Origin: Oscillospiraceae bacterium
GTDB lineage: Bacteria > Bacillota > Clostridia > Oscillospirales > Oscillospiraceae
DNA: 64,000 bases
Reading direction: 5' to 3'
Assembly (NCBI GenBank): GCA_910575265.1
Contig: CAJTEA010000002.1
Coordinates: forward strand, 125,503-189,502
Under the pieces are notes generated by a model that saw only the letters and a list, made by a program, of their open reading frames with translations, was not told where the DNA came from and did no database searches. Both the position numbers and the translations under genes were made by a program. Below are positions 41,251 through 49,997 of the stretch, piece by piece (position 1 is the stretch's first letter; each line of letters begins with the position of its first letter).

Positions 41251-42825
41251 TCAGGCGTCAGAAAAGCGGGAAAAGACAAACTGCCCCGATGGACTCAGGT
41301 TCTCCCAGGCCCAGGTCTCATCCGGAGAGGTCCCCGGGTTCAGGGCGGCGGAGGTCTCGTTTTTGTCGCACAGGGACCAGTTGGCCCAGCTGATCCCCCG
41401 CCGGGCCAGGAAGTCCAGCCACTCCCCCGCCTCCTGTAAAAATACTCCGCCGCCGCCATCTGCCCGGCTGGTCCCCCACTCAGAGACGAACACCGGCAGA
41501 CCGGCGGACAGCGCTGAATCAATCCTCTGGCGCAGCTCCGCACCGTGGGTGCCCGCATAGAAGTGGAGGGTGTACATCAGGTTGCCTCCCTCCAGCGGGG
41601 ACTGGGCCGCCAGATGAATATCCTGGCTCCAGGTGGGGCTGCCCACCAGAATGACCGACTGGGGGGCGTACGTCCGGATCGCCGGAATCACCGCCTGGGC
41701 GTAGGGCTTCACGTCCCGCTCCCAGGTCACGTTCCCATTGGGCTCGTTGCAGATCTCATAGATTACCGCCGGATTGTCTCCATAGCGCCTGGCCATGTCG
41801 GAGAAAAATTCTTTCGCCTCCCCCAGGTGGTCCATAGGGTTGCCATCGGAGAGAATGTGCCAGTCGATGATCACATACATGTCGCTGGCGATGGCCCCGT
41901 CCACCGCGTTGATCAGCCGCTGCCTCACCGCAGTGGGATTGCTGAGGTAGCCCCCCTCCCCGGTGTACATAGCCGCGCGGAACAGGTTCGCTCCGTACCG
42001 GGCCGTATTCTGGATGGACTGGCGGCTGGCATACTGCCCATACCACTGCAGCCCGTGGGAGCTCATCCCCCGCAGGACCAGAGGCTGGCCCGCCTCATTG
42101 CGCAGCTGAGTTCCCACCACCTGGAGCCAGCCGTTTTCCAACACGCCGCTCTGAACCGTCACGGCGGGCTGGGGGACCTCCGGCTCAGGAACTGTTGGAG
42201 TCGTTGGAAGTCCCTCTCCCGCTCCGGACAGCTTCAGCGCCCGCTGAAATAGAATACAGGCCTCCGCCCGGCTCAGTCCATTTTGGGGGTTGAAGTTCCC
42301 GTTCTCATCCCCACTGGTCAGACCCGCCGCGTAGGCCGCCAGCACCGCCTCATAGTAGCGGCCATCCAGCCGGGAGAAGTCCTTCATCTTTTGGGATTCG
42401 GCGTTGTAATCCCCCCGGACCTCCGGGAGCAGAGCCTTCATGAGGATTTTGACCGCCAGCTGCCGGGGGATGGGCTGGTCAAATTTCTCCCCCGTGGGCG
42501 GGATCTCGTCCCAGTCGTACCACCCGGCCTGGAGCGCCGCCTGAAGGGACCCAGAGGCCCAGTGATTCGTCTGGCCCTGGACCGGACCCAGTCCGGCGCA
42601 TCGGGCGGTTATTGAGACAAATTGGGCCGCGGAAATCGGCTCTCCCGGGCCAAAGCGCCCGTCCGGATAACCGGAGAGCAGACCGGCCCCCTCCATCTCC
42701 TCCACCGCCTGAGCGTACCAGCTGTCCGGCCGCACATCGGAAAAGGCGGCGGAGGCGTTTCCCTCTCCCGCCCACAGCAGGACAAGCAGCAGAGGAACCA
42801 GGAGGAACAGGCTTTTTCGTCTCAT
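41251..42825 (-). CDS. secreted GH5 endoglucanase-like enzyme with SLH-type repeats
   Basis: A 524-residue exported protein. It has a signal peptide (~1-26, SLFLLVPLLLVLLWAGEGNA), about three S-layer-homology-like repeats (~27-190, FSDVRPDSWYAQAV, GYPDGRFGPGEPISAAQF), a Pro-rich linker, and a GH5 barrel (~225-524). In the barrel RGMSSHGLQWYG, YVIIDWHIL, YEICNEPNG (acid/base Glu) and PVFVSEWGTS (nucleophile Glu) are intact. It likely cleaves beta-1,4-glucan while bound to the cell wall. ATG 42825 overlaps the cutC stop (ATGA), so it is translated with cutC, an odd pairing. Confidence 0.92.
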   Translation of the reverse strand: MRRKSLFLLVPLLLVLLWAGEGNASAAFSDVRPDSWYAQAVEEMEGAGLLSGYPDGRFGPGEPISAAQFVSITARCAGLGPVQGQTNHWASGSLQAALQAGWYDWDEIPPTGEKFDQPIPRQLAVKILMKALLPEVRGDYNAESQKMKDFSRLDGRYYEAVLAAYAAGLTSGDENGNFNPQNGLSRAEACILFQRALKLSGAGEGLPTTPTVPEPEVPQPAVTVQSGVLENGWLQVVGTQLRNEAGQPLVLRGMSSHGLQWYGQYASRQSIQNTARYGANLFRAAMYTGEGGYLSNPTAVRQRLINAVDGAIASDMYVIIDWHILSDGNPMDHLGEAKEFFSDMARRYGDNPAVIYEICNEPNGNVTWERDVKPYAQAVIPAIRTYAPQSVILVGSPTWSQDIHLAAQSPLEGGNLMYTLHFYAGTHGAELRQRIDSALSAGLPVFVSEWGTSRADGGGGVFLQEAGEWLDFLARRGISWANWSLCDKNETSAALNPGTSPDETWAWENLSPSGQFVFSRFSDA

Positions 42826-43592
42826 GTCCCCGCCCCCTCTCCGCTCAGGCCGTGGACGATCTGTGCACAGCCCCGGACCTCCTCCTCGCTGGTCCGCCAA
42901 ACCTCATACTCCGACAGGGAGGGCAGGCCCATGGAGACCCCCTCCTTCCGATAGACCATACCGCTGTCCAGCGTCCCCCGCCGGGCGGAGGTGTGAAACA
43001 CCCGGATGCCGGTGTGGGCGTGGAGCTCTAAAATGTTTTCCCGCTTCACTCCGGCCCCGGCCATCAGGTCAATCCGCCCCGCCGCCGCGGCCAGCAGCTC
43101 CCGCAGCAGCTCCTTTCCCGCCGCCGCGCTCTGGGCCTGTCCGGAGGTGAGGATTGTTTTGCAGCCCAGGGAAACCGCCGCCTCCAGCGCGGCGAAGGGG
43201 TCCCGGGTCATATCGAAGGCCCGGTGCAGGGTGATATCCATACTCCCGGCCCGGTCGATGAGCCGGGCCATATTCTCCCGATCCAGTTCCCCCCACCGGG
43301 TGAGCACGCCGAGGACAACGCCGTCCGCGCCCAGCTCCCGAAAGGCCTCGATCTCCTCCCCCATCTCCTCCAGCTCCGCCTCGCTGTACAGAAAATCTCC
43401 GAAACGGGGGCGGATCAGCACGTTCACCCGGACGCCGCAGTCCCGCCGCGCCTGGCGGAACAGGGCCCGGGAGGGGGTAGTGCCGCCGATGGCCAGATTG
43501 GCGCACAGCTCCAGGCGGTCCGCCCCGCCCTGGGCGGCGGCCATGGCGGAGGCGTGGGAATCCACGCAAACCTCCAACAAAGGCAGATTCAT
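42822..43592 (-). CDS. cutC: CutC family protein
   Basis: A 256-residue TIM-barrel protein with LLEVCVDSHASAMAAAQGGA, DRLELCANLAIGGTTPS, VNVLIRPRFGDFLYS, ITLHRAFDMTRDP and ILTSGQAQSAAAG. This is the CutC family, historically linked to copper handling, though the actual biochemical role is unclear. Length is normal. It lies 3 bp after the pyrophosphatase gene and overlaps the start of the GH5 gene. The three genes probably form one transcript from the promoter at 45326-45354. Confidence 0.93.
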   Translation of the reverse strand: MNLPLLEVCVDSHASAMAAAQGGADRLELCANLAIGGTTPSRALFRQARRDCGVRVNVLIRPRFGDFLYSEAELEEMGEEIEAFRELGADGVVLGVLTRWGELDRENMARLIDRAGSMDITLHRAFDMTRDPFAALEAAVSLGCKTILTSGQAQSAAAGKELLRELLAAAAGRIDLMAGAGVKRENILELHAHTGIRVFHTSARRGTLDSGMVYRKEGVSMGLPSLSEYEVWRTSEEEVRGCAQIVHGLSGEGAGT

Positions 43593-43595
43593 CGC

Positions 43596-45266
43596 TCACT
43601 CCTGTTCCAGCTTGATCGCGTTGATCAGCTTGGGGATCATCTGCTTCTTCCGGCTGACCACGCCGGGCAGATTGGCCACGCCGTCTACCACCTTCGTGCC
43701 AAAGGTCTTTTCGACCAGCTCCTCCGCTCCGGTCCCCGCCATGAGAAGCTCTGTGCCGGAATTGCGCACGTCGGTGAACATGTAGAAGATATAATCCAGC
43801 CCCTGCTTGGCCAGCGCCTCGGGCAGATAGGGTCCCACCAGCGTCTGGGCGGCCTTGCGGTTTTTTTCCATCATGTAGCTGCCCTGGCCCACGCCGAAGC
43901 GGACATCTCCGCTGGTGAAAATTTTATAGTCGCCGTTGAACACCGCCTCCGCTGTCTTACCGGATACGTCGCCGCCGTGGGTAAACATGTTGTCGGCGTA
44001 CTCCTCCAGGTCCACCCCGGCCAGCTTGGCCAGTTCCCGGGCCGCCCGTTCGTCCACAGGGGTGCAGGTGGGGCTGCGGAACATCAGGGTGTCGGACAAA
44101 ATTGCGGACAGCATCAGTCCCGCGGTGGAGGGGTCGATCTCCACGCCGTTCTCCTGATACATCTGGTAGACGATGGTGCAGGTGCAGCCCACGGGCACGT
44201 TGCGGAAAAACACCGGTCCGTCGGTCTCCAGCGTACCGATACGGTGGTGGTCGATGATTTCCAGCACCTCGGCCTGGTCGATGCCCTCCGCCGCCTGGCT
44301 TTTCTCGTTGTGGTCCACAAGGATGAGCTGCTTTTTGTGCAGGTTCATCATGTTCCGGCGGGATACCACGCCGATATACTTCCCGTCGTCGTCCAGCACG
44401 GGGAAATAGCGGAAGCGCACCGTGGCCATCACCCGGGTGGCCGCCTCCACCGGGGTGTGGAGGCCGAAGGTGATCAGGTTTCCGGTGGTCATGTAGTGGC
44501 GAATGGGAGCGGCCTGACTGAGGATCTGGCCGGTGACATAGGTGCTGTTCTGGGTGCTGATGATGATACACCCCTTCTCCTCCGCCAGCATCTGCATGGT
44601 GCGGGAGATTTTGCTGCTGGCGCAGACGATGACGCATCCGGCGTCCATCTCCAGGGCGGCCAGCTGGCTCTCCGCCCGGTTGCTCACCACCACGATATCG
44701 CCGGGGGAAATGGATTTTTCGATCTGCTCAGCACTGCCCGAGCCGATGATAATCCGGCCCTCCACTACCTTGCCGGTCACGTCACCCACCACAACAGTGC
44801 CGTCCAGGATGTCCAGCAGATTCTGATAGCTGGTTTTAGCAATCTCCAGACTGTGGGGGTCCATGCCGTCCATATTGGCGGTAGCCACGTCTTTGACGGT
44901 GATTACCCCCTTCAGGTTCTGCTCCTCGTCCACAATACAAAGGGTATCCAGCTCCTGGTCCCGCATGGTCATCCAGGCCTGGCGCAGGCTGGTCTCCCCG
45001 TCCACCCCCTTGGCGGGACGAATATCCACATCCCGGATGTGAGGGCTGACATCAGTGTACAGCTGGGGCACAGGGACCTTGAAATAGTCCAGCACAAATT
45101 CCGTTTCCCGGTTGAGCAGCCCCGCGCGGCAGGGCTTGCAGGGCCGGTCCGGGTCCAGGATGTTTTTCAGGCGGCTGTAAGCGATGGCGGCGCAGATGGA
45201 ATCGGTATCCGGGTTGCGGTGGCCAATCACTTTGATGGCGCGGGGATTTCGTTTCTGCGTACTCAT
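43596..45266 (-). CDS. ppaC: Mn-dependent family II inorganic pyrophosphatase with CBS and DRTGG domains
   Basis: Hydrolyses pyrophosphate. The 556-residue protein is the long, regulated form. The catalytic DHH/DHHA2 parts show IGHRNPDTDSICAAIAYSRL at the start and IIDHHRIG further on. A CBS pair is inserted (TMRDQELDTLCIVDEEQNLK and FRYFPVLDDDGKYIGVVSRR) with a DRTGG-like domain between. CBS domains in these enzymes bind adenine nucleotides and tune activity. ATG 45266 has GAGGT upstream. First gene of the ppaC-cutC-GH5 run. Confidence 0.93.
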   Translation of the reverse strand: MSTQKRNPRAIKVIGHRNPDTDSICAAIAYSRLKNILDPDRPCKPCRAGLLNRETEFVLDYFKVPVPQLYTDVSPHIRDVDIRPAKGVDGETSLRQAWMTMRDQELDTLCIVDEEQNLKGVITVKDVATANMDGMDPHSLEIAKTSYQNLLDILDGTVVVGDVTGKVVEGRIIIGSGSAEQIEKSISPGDIVVVSNRAESQLAALEMDAGCVIVCASSKISRTMQMLAEEKGCIIISTQNSTYVTGQILSQAAPIRHYMTTGNLITFGLHTPVEAATRVMATVRFRYFPVLDDDGKYIGVVSRRNMMNLHKKQLILVDHNEKSQAAEGIDQAEVLEIIDHHRIGTLETDGPVFFRNVPVGCTCTIVYQMYQENGVEIDPSTAGLMLSAILSDTLMFRSPTCTPVDERAARELAKLAGVDLEEYADNMFTHGGDVSGKTAEAVFNGDYKIFTSGDVRFGVGQGSYMMEKNRKAAQTLVGPYLPEALAKQGLDYIFYMFTDVRNSGTELLMAGTGAEELVEKTFGTKVVDGVANLPGVVSRKKQMIPKLINAIKLEQE

Positions 45267-45325
45267 ATGTATACCTCATTTCTCCCGGCGAAGCCTCAAG
45301 CCGGTGATTCAATTCATCTGACCCT

Positions 45326-45354
45326 ATCATACCACGGCTTTTCTCCCTTCGCAA
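45326..45354 (-). promoter_or_regulatory. promoter of the ppaC-cutC-GH5 run
   Basis: Minus strand TTGCGA (45349-45354), 17 bp, TATGAT (45326-45331). The -35 touches the end region of the upstream unknown gene. Confidence 0.65.
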
Positions 45355-45364
45355 GAGATATCCG

Positions 45365-45904
45365 CTACTCCTCTTCCCGGAACGGAAGCCGGGGAACTCC
45401 CTCCCGGCTAAAGCTCCAGACCAGGTGGGGCCGCCCGTTCCAGCGCTCCACCCTGGCCAGGCAGAACAGGGGCGCCAGAAGGACTGGGCTGTCGGTACGG
45501 AAGGGAGCGGCCAGGGAAAACCCGTCGCCTCCCCGGCGGCACAGCATGGAGCCGCTCAGCCGCTCCCGGAGCACTGGGTCGGATACCAGACGGCCCGGCT
45601 GCCGCTCACAGTACCAGCCGTTCCCCTCCTGTTCCTGAAAGGAGAAGGCCAGCACCGCCGCCGGCCGGAACTGGGGCCAGCAGCCCGCCCGCTCCAGGGT
45701 GCTCACCGTCAGGACGCGTCTCAGCCGCAGCTGCTTCCCCTCCGGGACCAGGGTGCCCAGCAGCAGCTTTCCCCCCTGGTCCCCATGGAGCCATACCTTG
45801 TACAGCCCCTGGCCGTCCTCCGGCCGCTCCGCCTCCATATGTACCCGGGGCCCCTCCTGCCGCAGCCGCAGAACGCCGCCTCCCCGCATTTCAAGTTCTT
45901 CCAA
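45365..45904 (-). CDS. unknown protein, 179 aa
   Basis: Not recognised. It begins with a TTG start at 45904 (GGAGGGGGGCGG upstream) or an ATG five codons later. It is rich in Arg, Leu and Gly without membrane segments or a signal peptide. It contains YKVWLHGDQGGKLLLGTLVP and RLRRVLTVSTLERAGCWPQF, which suggest a beta-rich domain, with several Trp and Cys. It stands alone between a terminator and the pyrophosphatase promoter. The 540-base frame and codon use look coding. Cytoplasmic, by absence of export signals. Confidence 0.65.
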   Translation of the reverse strand: MEELEMRGGGVLRLRQEGPRVHMEAERPEDGQGLYKVWLHGDQGGKLLLGTLVPEGKQLRLRRVLTVSTLERAGCWPQFRPAAVLAFSFQEQEGNGWYCERQPGRLVSDPVLRERLSGSMLCRRGGDGFSLAAPFRTDSPVLLAPLFCLARVERWNGRPHLVWSFSREGVPRLPFREEE

Positions 45905-45945
45905 ATTTTCCGCCCCCCTCCCGCTATTCTATGCGTTGGAGCGCG

Positions 45946-45978
45946 AAAAATCCCCCGGACACAACAGTGTCCGGGGGA
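45946..45978 (-). terminator. terminator of the GH26-like gene
   Basis: TCCCCCGGACAC and GTGTCCGGGGGA form a perfect 12-bp stem. On the minus strand it is followed by five T, 7 bp after the gene's stop. Confidence 0.9.
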
Positions 45979-45985
45979 GCTGTTT

Positions 45986-47857
45986 TTATGATCCTACATA
46001 GGGCTTGTCGGTTTCAATGAAAACGCCCCGCTCAACGCTCCAACCCACGTTGAAGCCCAGAGCCGCGCCCAGGTCGCGCAGCTTGAAGTAATTGTAGCCG
46101 CCGCCCTGGTCGTCCAGAAGAGTGATGGCAGTCATCGCGGTGTCACTGCCATTCACCTTGACCACCTGGTCGCCGCCGGTGTAATTCCGGTCGCCGGAGT
46201 AGGGGGTGGTCATCTCGCCCCCGGCGGCCTGATAGGCCGTTCCGGTTGTCAAAGAGATGGATCCACTGGCGTTGTCATAGCCAACGGAGAACTGGGCTCT
46301 GGTTCCGTTAAGCACATAAGCCATATCCCGCAGCTTCACATAGTTGGTGCTGTTGCCCTTGGCATCCCGCAGGGCGTACATCTGGAACTCCACCGCTCTG
46401 CCGTCCACCTCCACGCTCTGGGTGCTGGCGTAGGCCAGACCGCTGGCGGAGCCGCTGGGCGAGGTGGGCGTAGTGGGCTGGGTGGGAGCGGCGCCGCCGG
46501 TGACCTGGATGGAATAGCTCTTGCTCTGTCCGTTGCTGAAGGTAACGGACAGGGTGTGGGCGCCGTTTGTCAGAGAGCTGGTATCCAGAGTAAAGCTGTA
46601 GGGGTAATCCGCGGCGGTGGCGCGGGTCTGGCCATCCACAGACCAGGTCGCGGTGAGCTTGGAGGGAGAATAGGTGTAGGCCGCAAAGGTCATCTCGCCG
46701 GCGCAGGTCCCGGTGTAAGCGGACAATTTGGTGTAGTAGCTGGCCGAATCGCCCACGCTGTGGAGGTAGGTCGGATTGCTGGACACGCCCTTACGGTAAG
46801 CGGCGGTAACCACAGAGTTGTTATAGAAGGTGTAGTCGGTAGGAGTCCAGGACACGCTATAGTCGGAGCTGACAATGGCCTTGATTTCCGGGTAAACCAT
46901 GGGCAGGAACGCCATCGCCTTTTGCATCCGCTCCGCGGCCCAGGCGGAATTGTCCTCGCCGTTGTACTTGTTCGTGGAGCCGCCCTCCGTAACCATCAGA
47001 GGCTTCTTATGAATACGGGACAGGTTGACCGTCTGCTGAACGTTGAGCAGAGCGTCGCCGTACTCGCCCACGCCCAGAAACGCGTACTGGCTGCTGTCGG
47101 TAGGCGTCAGGGGGTAGCGGTTGTAATACAGGGAAACGCCGATCCAGTCCACATAGGCGTCGCCTGGGTAATAGCTGTCCATATCCACCTGATAGGAGCT
47201 GCTGAAATTGGGGGAGTACAGCAGAGCCGCCCGGGGACAGCGGGAATGGGCAATCTCCGCCACATGCCGGTAGGCGGCAATGTACTGCTCAGGGGAAGCC
47301 CCGTTCGTCCAGACGTTCACCTCGCCGCCGATGCGAATGAACACTGGATTACTCAGGGTATTCAGATAGGTGAACGCTTCTGTCAGCTTGGAATCATAGC
47401 TTCCGGAGGTAAAGCTGGCACAGCTGGCGCCTTCCTGAGGAAAATTGATGTACACCAGAAAGGCCCGTTTTCCGCCCTCCAGAACGGAACCGTACAGATA
47501 GGACCAGTATTCCAGGCTGTAGGACTGTGTAATATCATAATAGAAGGATATGGCGGATTCCTCCTCCATCTGGTTCGCGTTAATCAGTCCGTAGCGGCCA
47601 TTGCTCAGCGTTCCGCCCAAGGTGGTGCGGCCATAATACACGCCGCCGCTGGGCTCATTCTTAGCGTTGTAAAAGGGATAGTCGGAGCCAGGGGTTCGCG
47701 TCACGGCGTAAATCTCCGTATTGGGATCCCGGCTTTTATATGCGGTTCCGATGGTGGTCGTGCTCTCATCCGCGAACGCCTGAAGAGGCGCCAGACTCAG
47801 GATCATCGCTGCGGCTAAGCATAGCCGGAGCAAATTACGGGTTTTTGATTGTTTCAT
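45986..47857 (-). CDS. secreted GH26-like glycosidase with stalk-type C-terminal domain
   Basis: A 623-residue exported protein. It has a signal peptide (~1-30, LLRLCLAAAMILSLAPLQAFA) and a GH26-like barrel (~45-330) with PVFIRIGGEVN (acid/base Glu), YVDWIGVSLYYN and KPLMVTEGGS (nucleophile Glu). Next come an Ig-like segment (~385-455, TFAAYTYSPSKLTATWSVDG), a Thr/Pro/Ser linker, and a copper-amine-oxidase-N-type/stalk domain with paired YVKLRDMAYVLNGT and YFKLRDLGAALGF motifs. GH26 enzymes cleave beta-mannans or mixed glucans; the exact substrate is not known. ATG 47857 follows GGAGG. Confidence 0.85.
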   Translation of the reverse strand: MKQSKTRNLLRLCLAAAMILSLAPLQAFADESTTTIGTAYKSRDPNTEIYAVTRTPGSDYPFYNAKNEPSGGVYYGRTTLGGTLSNGRYGLINANQMEEESAISFYYDITQSYSLEYWSYLYGSVLEGGKRAFLVYINFPQEGASCASFTSGSYDSKLTEAFTYLNTLSNPVFIRIGGEVNVWTNGASPEQYIAAYRHVAEIAHSRCPRAALLYSPNFSSSYQVDMDSYYPGDAYVDWIGVSLYYNRYPLTPTDSSQYAFLGVGEYGDALLNVQQTVNLSRIHKKPLMVTEGGSTNKYNGEDNSAWAAERMQKAMAFLPMVYPEIKAIVSSDYSVSWTPTDYTFYNNSVVTAAYRKGVSSNPTYLHSVGDSASYYTKLSAYTGTCAGEMTFAAYTYSPSKLTATWSVDGQTRATAADYPYSFTLDTSSLTNGAHTLSVTFSNGQSKSYSIQVTGGAAPTQPTTPTSPSGSASGLAYASTQSVEVDGRAVEFQMYALRDAKGNSTNYVKLRDMAYVLNGTRAQFSVGYDNASGSISLTTGTAYQAAGGEMTTPYSGDRNYTGGDQVVKVNGSDTAMTAITLLDDQGGGYNYFKLRDLGAALGFNVGWSVERGVFIETDKPYVGS

Positions 47858-47937
47858 GTACCATTCCTCCAACATCTTTCTGTGACCGGCTGTACAGCAA
47901 CTACTCAGGCCCGCCAAACAGTGGGTCTTTCTATTTT

Positions 47938-47966
47938 AATATAGCACTTTTATATTTCTCTTTCAA
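47938..47966 (-). promoter_or_regulatory. promoter of the GH26-like gene
   Basis: Minus strand TTGAAA (47961-47966), 17 bp, TATATT (47938-47943). Confidence 0.65.
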
Positions 47967-48015
47967 TATGCTCCCCGCATAGTGTATAAATTTATTTTTC
48001 ACCGGGACAGACATG

Positions 48016-48056
48016 AAACGAGCCCGGTGTGAGATCAAATCACTCCGGGCTCGTTT
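48016..48056 (-). terminator. tsf terminator
   Basis: AAACGAGCCCGG and CCGGGCTCGTTT form a 12-bp stem with a 17-base loop, 36 bp after the tsf stop on the minus strand. Confidence 0.75.
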
Positions 48057-48091
48057 TCATTTCAGTTTCAGGGTGGAAAATACAATCCAGA

Positions 48092-49012
48092 TTACTGAAT
48101 CATGGAGGCGACCTCGGCGGCGAAGTCGTCCTCGGCCTTCTCAATGCCCTCGCCAGTCATAAAGCGGGTGAAGGCCTTCACGGTGATTGTACCGCCCAGC
48201 TCCTTGGCCACGGCGGCCACGTGCTTCTCCACGGAGACCTTGTTCTCCTTGACAAAGGCCTGCTGGAGCAGGCAGTTCTCCTCGTAGTACTTGCCCAGCT
48301 TGCCCATAACAATGCCTTCCTTCACCTTGTCGGGTTTGGCGGCCATCTTGGGGTCGTTGGCCATCTGGGCCAGCTGGATCTCCTTCTCCTTGTCCAGAAC
48401 CTCCTGGCTCACGTCAGACTTGTCCAGATAGGTGGGGTTCATAGCGCAGATCTGCATGGCCACGTCTTTGCCCAGTTCAACGACCTTGGCGGGGTCAATG
48501 CCCTCCACCGCCAGGTTGACCAGCACGCCAACCTTGCCGCCCATGTGGATATAGGGTACGTTAACGCCATCGGCGTAACGGACAAAGCGGCGGATCTGGA
48601 TGTTCTCTCCAATGGCCAGCACCTTGTCGGCGGTGACGTCGGAGATGGAGCGGTCGGTGCCGGGGTACTTGCAGTTCTTCAGGGCCTCCACGTCGGCGGG
48701 GTCCTCAGCAGCCACCACAGAGGCCACGTCCTTGACAAAGCCCTGGAACACCTCGTTCTTGGCCACAAAGTCGGTCTGGGAGTTGATCTCAATAATCACG
48801 CCCACGCCGCTGTCGGCCACAACGGCAAAGGAAGCGCCCTCGGCGGCCACCTTGCCGGCCTTCTTGACCTGGGCGGCGAGGCCCTTCTCACGCAGCCACT
48901 CAATGGCCTTGTCAAAGTCGCCGTCGGCCTCCACCAGGGCCTTTTTGCAGTCCATCATGCCAACGCCGGTCATCTCGCGCAGCTTCTGTACGTCTTTCGC
49001 GGAAATTGCCAT
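48092..49012 (-). CDS. tsf: translation elongation factor Ts
   Basis: Nucleotide exchange factor for EF-Tu. The 306-residue protein begins AISAKDVQKLREMTGVGMMD and CKKALVEADGDFDKAIEWLR, the invariant N-module, and has INSQTDFVAKNEVF. It has the long two-subdomain form. ATG 49012 is set by GGAGG; longer starts at 49027 would skip it. Second gene of the rpsB-tsf pair, 77 bp after rpsB with a hairpin in between. Confidence 0.98.
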   Translation of the reverse strand: MAISAKDVQKLREMTGVGMMDCKKALVEADGDFDKAIEWLREKGLAAQVKKAGKVAAEGASFAVVADSGVGVIIEINSQTDFVAKNEVFQGFVKDVASVVAAEDPADVEALKNCKYPGTDRSISDVTADKVLAIGENIQIRRFVRYADGVNVPYIHMGGKVGVLVNLAVEGIDPAKVVELGKDVAMQICAMNPTYLDKSDVSQEVLDKEKEIQLAQMANDPKMAAKPDKVKEGIVMGKLGKYYEENCLLQQAFVKENKVSVEKHVAAVAKELGGTITVKAFTRFMTGEGIEKAEDDFAAEVASMIQ

Positions 49013-49050
49013 AATCATTACCTCCAAATAAATGTCAAATGTGAAAGGAA

Positions 49051-49076
49051 AGCGCCCGCCCGCCTGGGCGGGCGCT
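49051..49076 (-). terminator. rpsB-tsf intergenic hairpin (partial terminator)
   Basis: AGCGCCCGCCC and GGGCGGGCGCT form an 11-bp GC stem followed on the minus strand by TTCCTTTC, a weak T run. It could cut transcription or mRNA and set the rpsB:tsf ratio. Confidence 0.55.
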
Positions 49077-49089
49077 GAAACAGTTCCAA

Positions 49090-49818
49090 TTACTCCGCGG
49101 CGGCGGGAGCGGCCTCCTCAGCGGGAGCGGCGTCCCGGCCCTGCTTGCCCTCCTGAATGGCGTTGGCCATGACGGAGGAGATCAGCTTGATGGCGCGGAT
49201 GGCGTCGTCGTTGCCGGGGATGACATAGTCAATCTCGTCGGGGTCGCAGTTGGTGTCTACGATGGCCACAATGGGGATGTGGAGCTTGCGGGCCTCGTGG
49301 ATCGCGTTGCGCTCCTTGCGGGGGTCCACCACAAACAGGGCGCCGGGGAGCTTCTTCATCTCGGTGACGCCGCCCAGATACTTCTCCAGCTTAGCGATCT
49401 CGCCCATGTGCTTGATCACTTCCTTCTTGGGCAGCATGTCGAAGGTGCCGTCCTCCCGCATCTTCTTCAGCTGGGCCAGACGGTCCACACGGCCCCGCAT
49501 GGTCTTGAAGTTGGTCAGCATGCCGCCCAGCCAGCGGGCGTTCACCCAGTACATGCCCACGCGGCTGGCCTCTTCCCGGATGGCCTCCTGGGCCTGCTTC
49601 TTGGTGCCGACAAACAGCAGAGTCTCGCCATTCTCGCCCAGGGAACGGACGAAATTGTAGGCCTCCTCCAGCTTCTTCACGGTCTTTTGCAGGTCGATGA
49701 TATAGATGCCGTTACGCTCGGTGTAAATGTAAGCGTCCATCTTGGGGTTCCACCGACGAGTCTGGTGGCCGAAGTGTACGCCGGCCTCCAGCAGCTGCTT
49801 CATAGATACGACTGCCAT
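49090..49818 (-). CDS. rpsB: 30S ribosomal protein S2
   Basis: The 242-residue protein begins [20 protein letters not shown], has [36 protein letters not shown] and [17 protein letters not shown], and ends in an Ala/Glu/Pro tail. ATG 49818 follows GGAGG; the frame is open upstream to 50022 but that stretch is the promoter and leader. First gene of rpsB-tsf. Confidence 0.98.
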   Translation of the reverse strand: MAVVSMKQLLEAGVHFGHQTRRWNPKMDAYIYTERNGIYIIDLQKTVKKLEEAYNFVRSLGENGETLLFVGTKKQAQEAIREEASRVGMYWVNARWLGGMLTNFKTMRGRVDRLAQLKKMREDGTFDMLPKKEVIKHMGEIAKLEKYLGGVTEMKKLPGALFVVDPRKERNAIHEARKLHIPIVAIVDTNCDPDEIDYVIPGNDDAIRAIKLISSVMANAIQEGKQGRDAAPAEEAAPAAAE

Positions 49819-49932
49819 AGTTTGTTTCCTCCTGTTTTCAGTTATTCTTCTGGGGGCATCATATCCTCCGCCAACCCGAACGGTTCCGGGCACCGGGCGG
49901 AAAATCCGCACTCCCACACATAATGCTTTGGT

Positions 49933-49961
49933 AGTATACCACGCTTTTCCAAGGGATGCAA
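49933..49961 (-). promoter_or_regulatory. promoter of rpsB-tsf
   Basis: Minus strand TTGCAT (49956-49961), 17 bp, TATACT (49933-49938). A ~110-base leader follows. Confidence 0.7.
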
Positions 49962-49997
49962 GAGTTTTTTTCAAGAAAGCGGAAGAAGCTTCCCCTC

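Noticed and set aside
43224-45638. An 804-codon plus-strand open frame opposite the pyrophosphatase
   Set aside because: Mirror frame of a clear family II pyrophosphatase; low-complexity His/Gly/Val composition and no recognisable domain.
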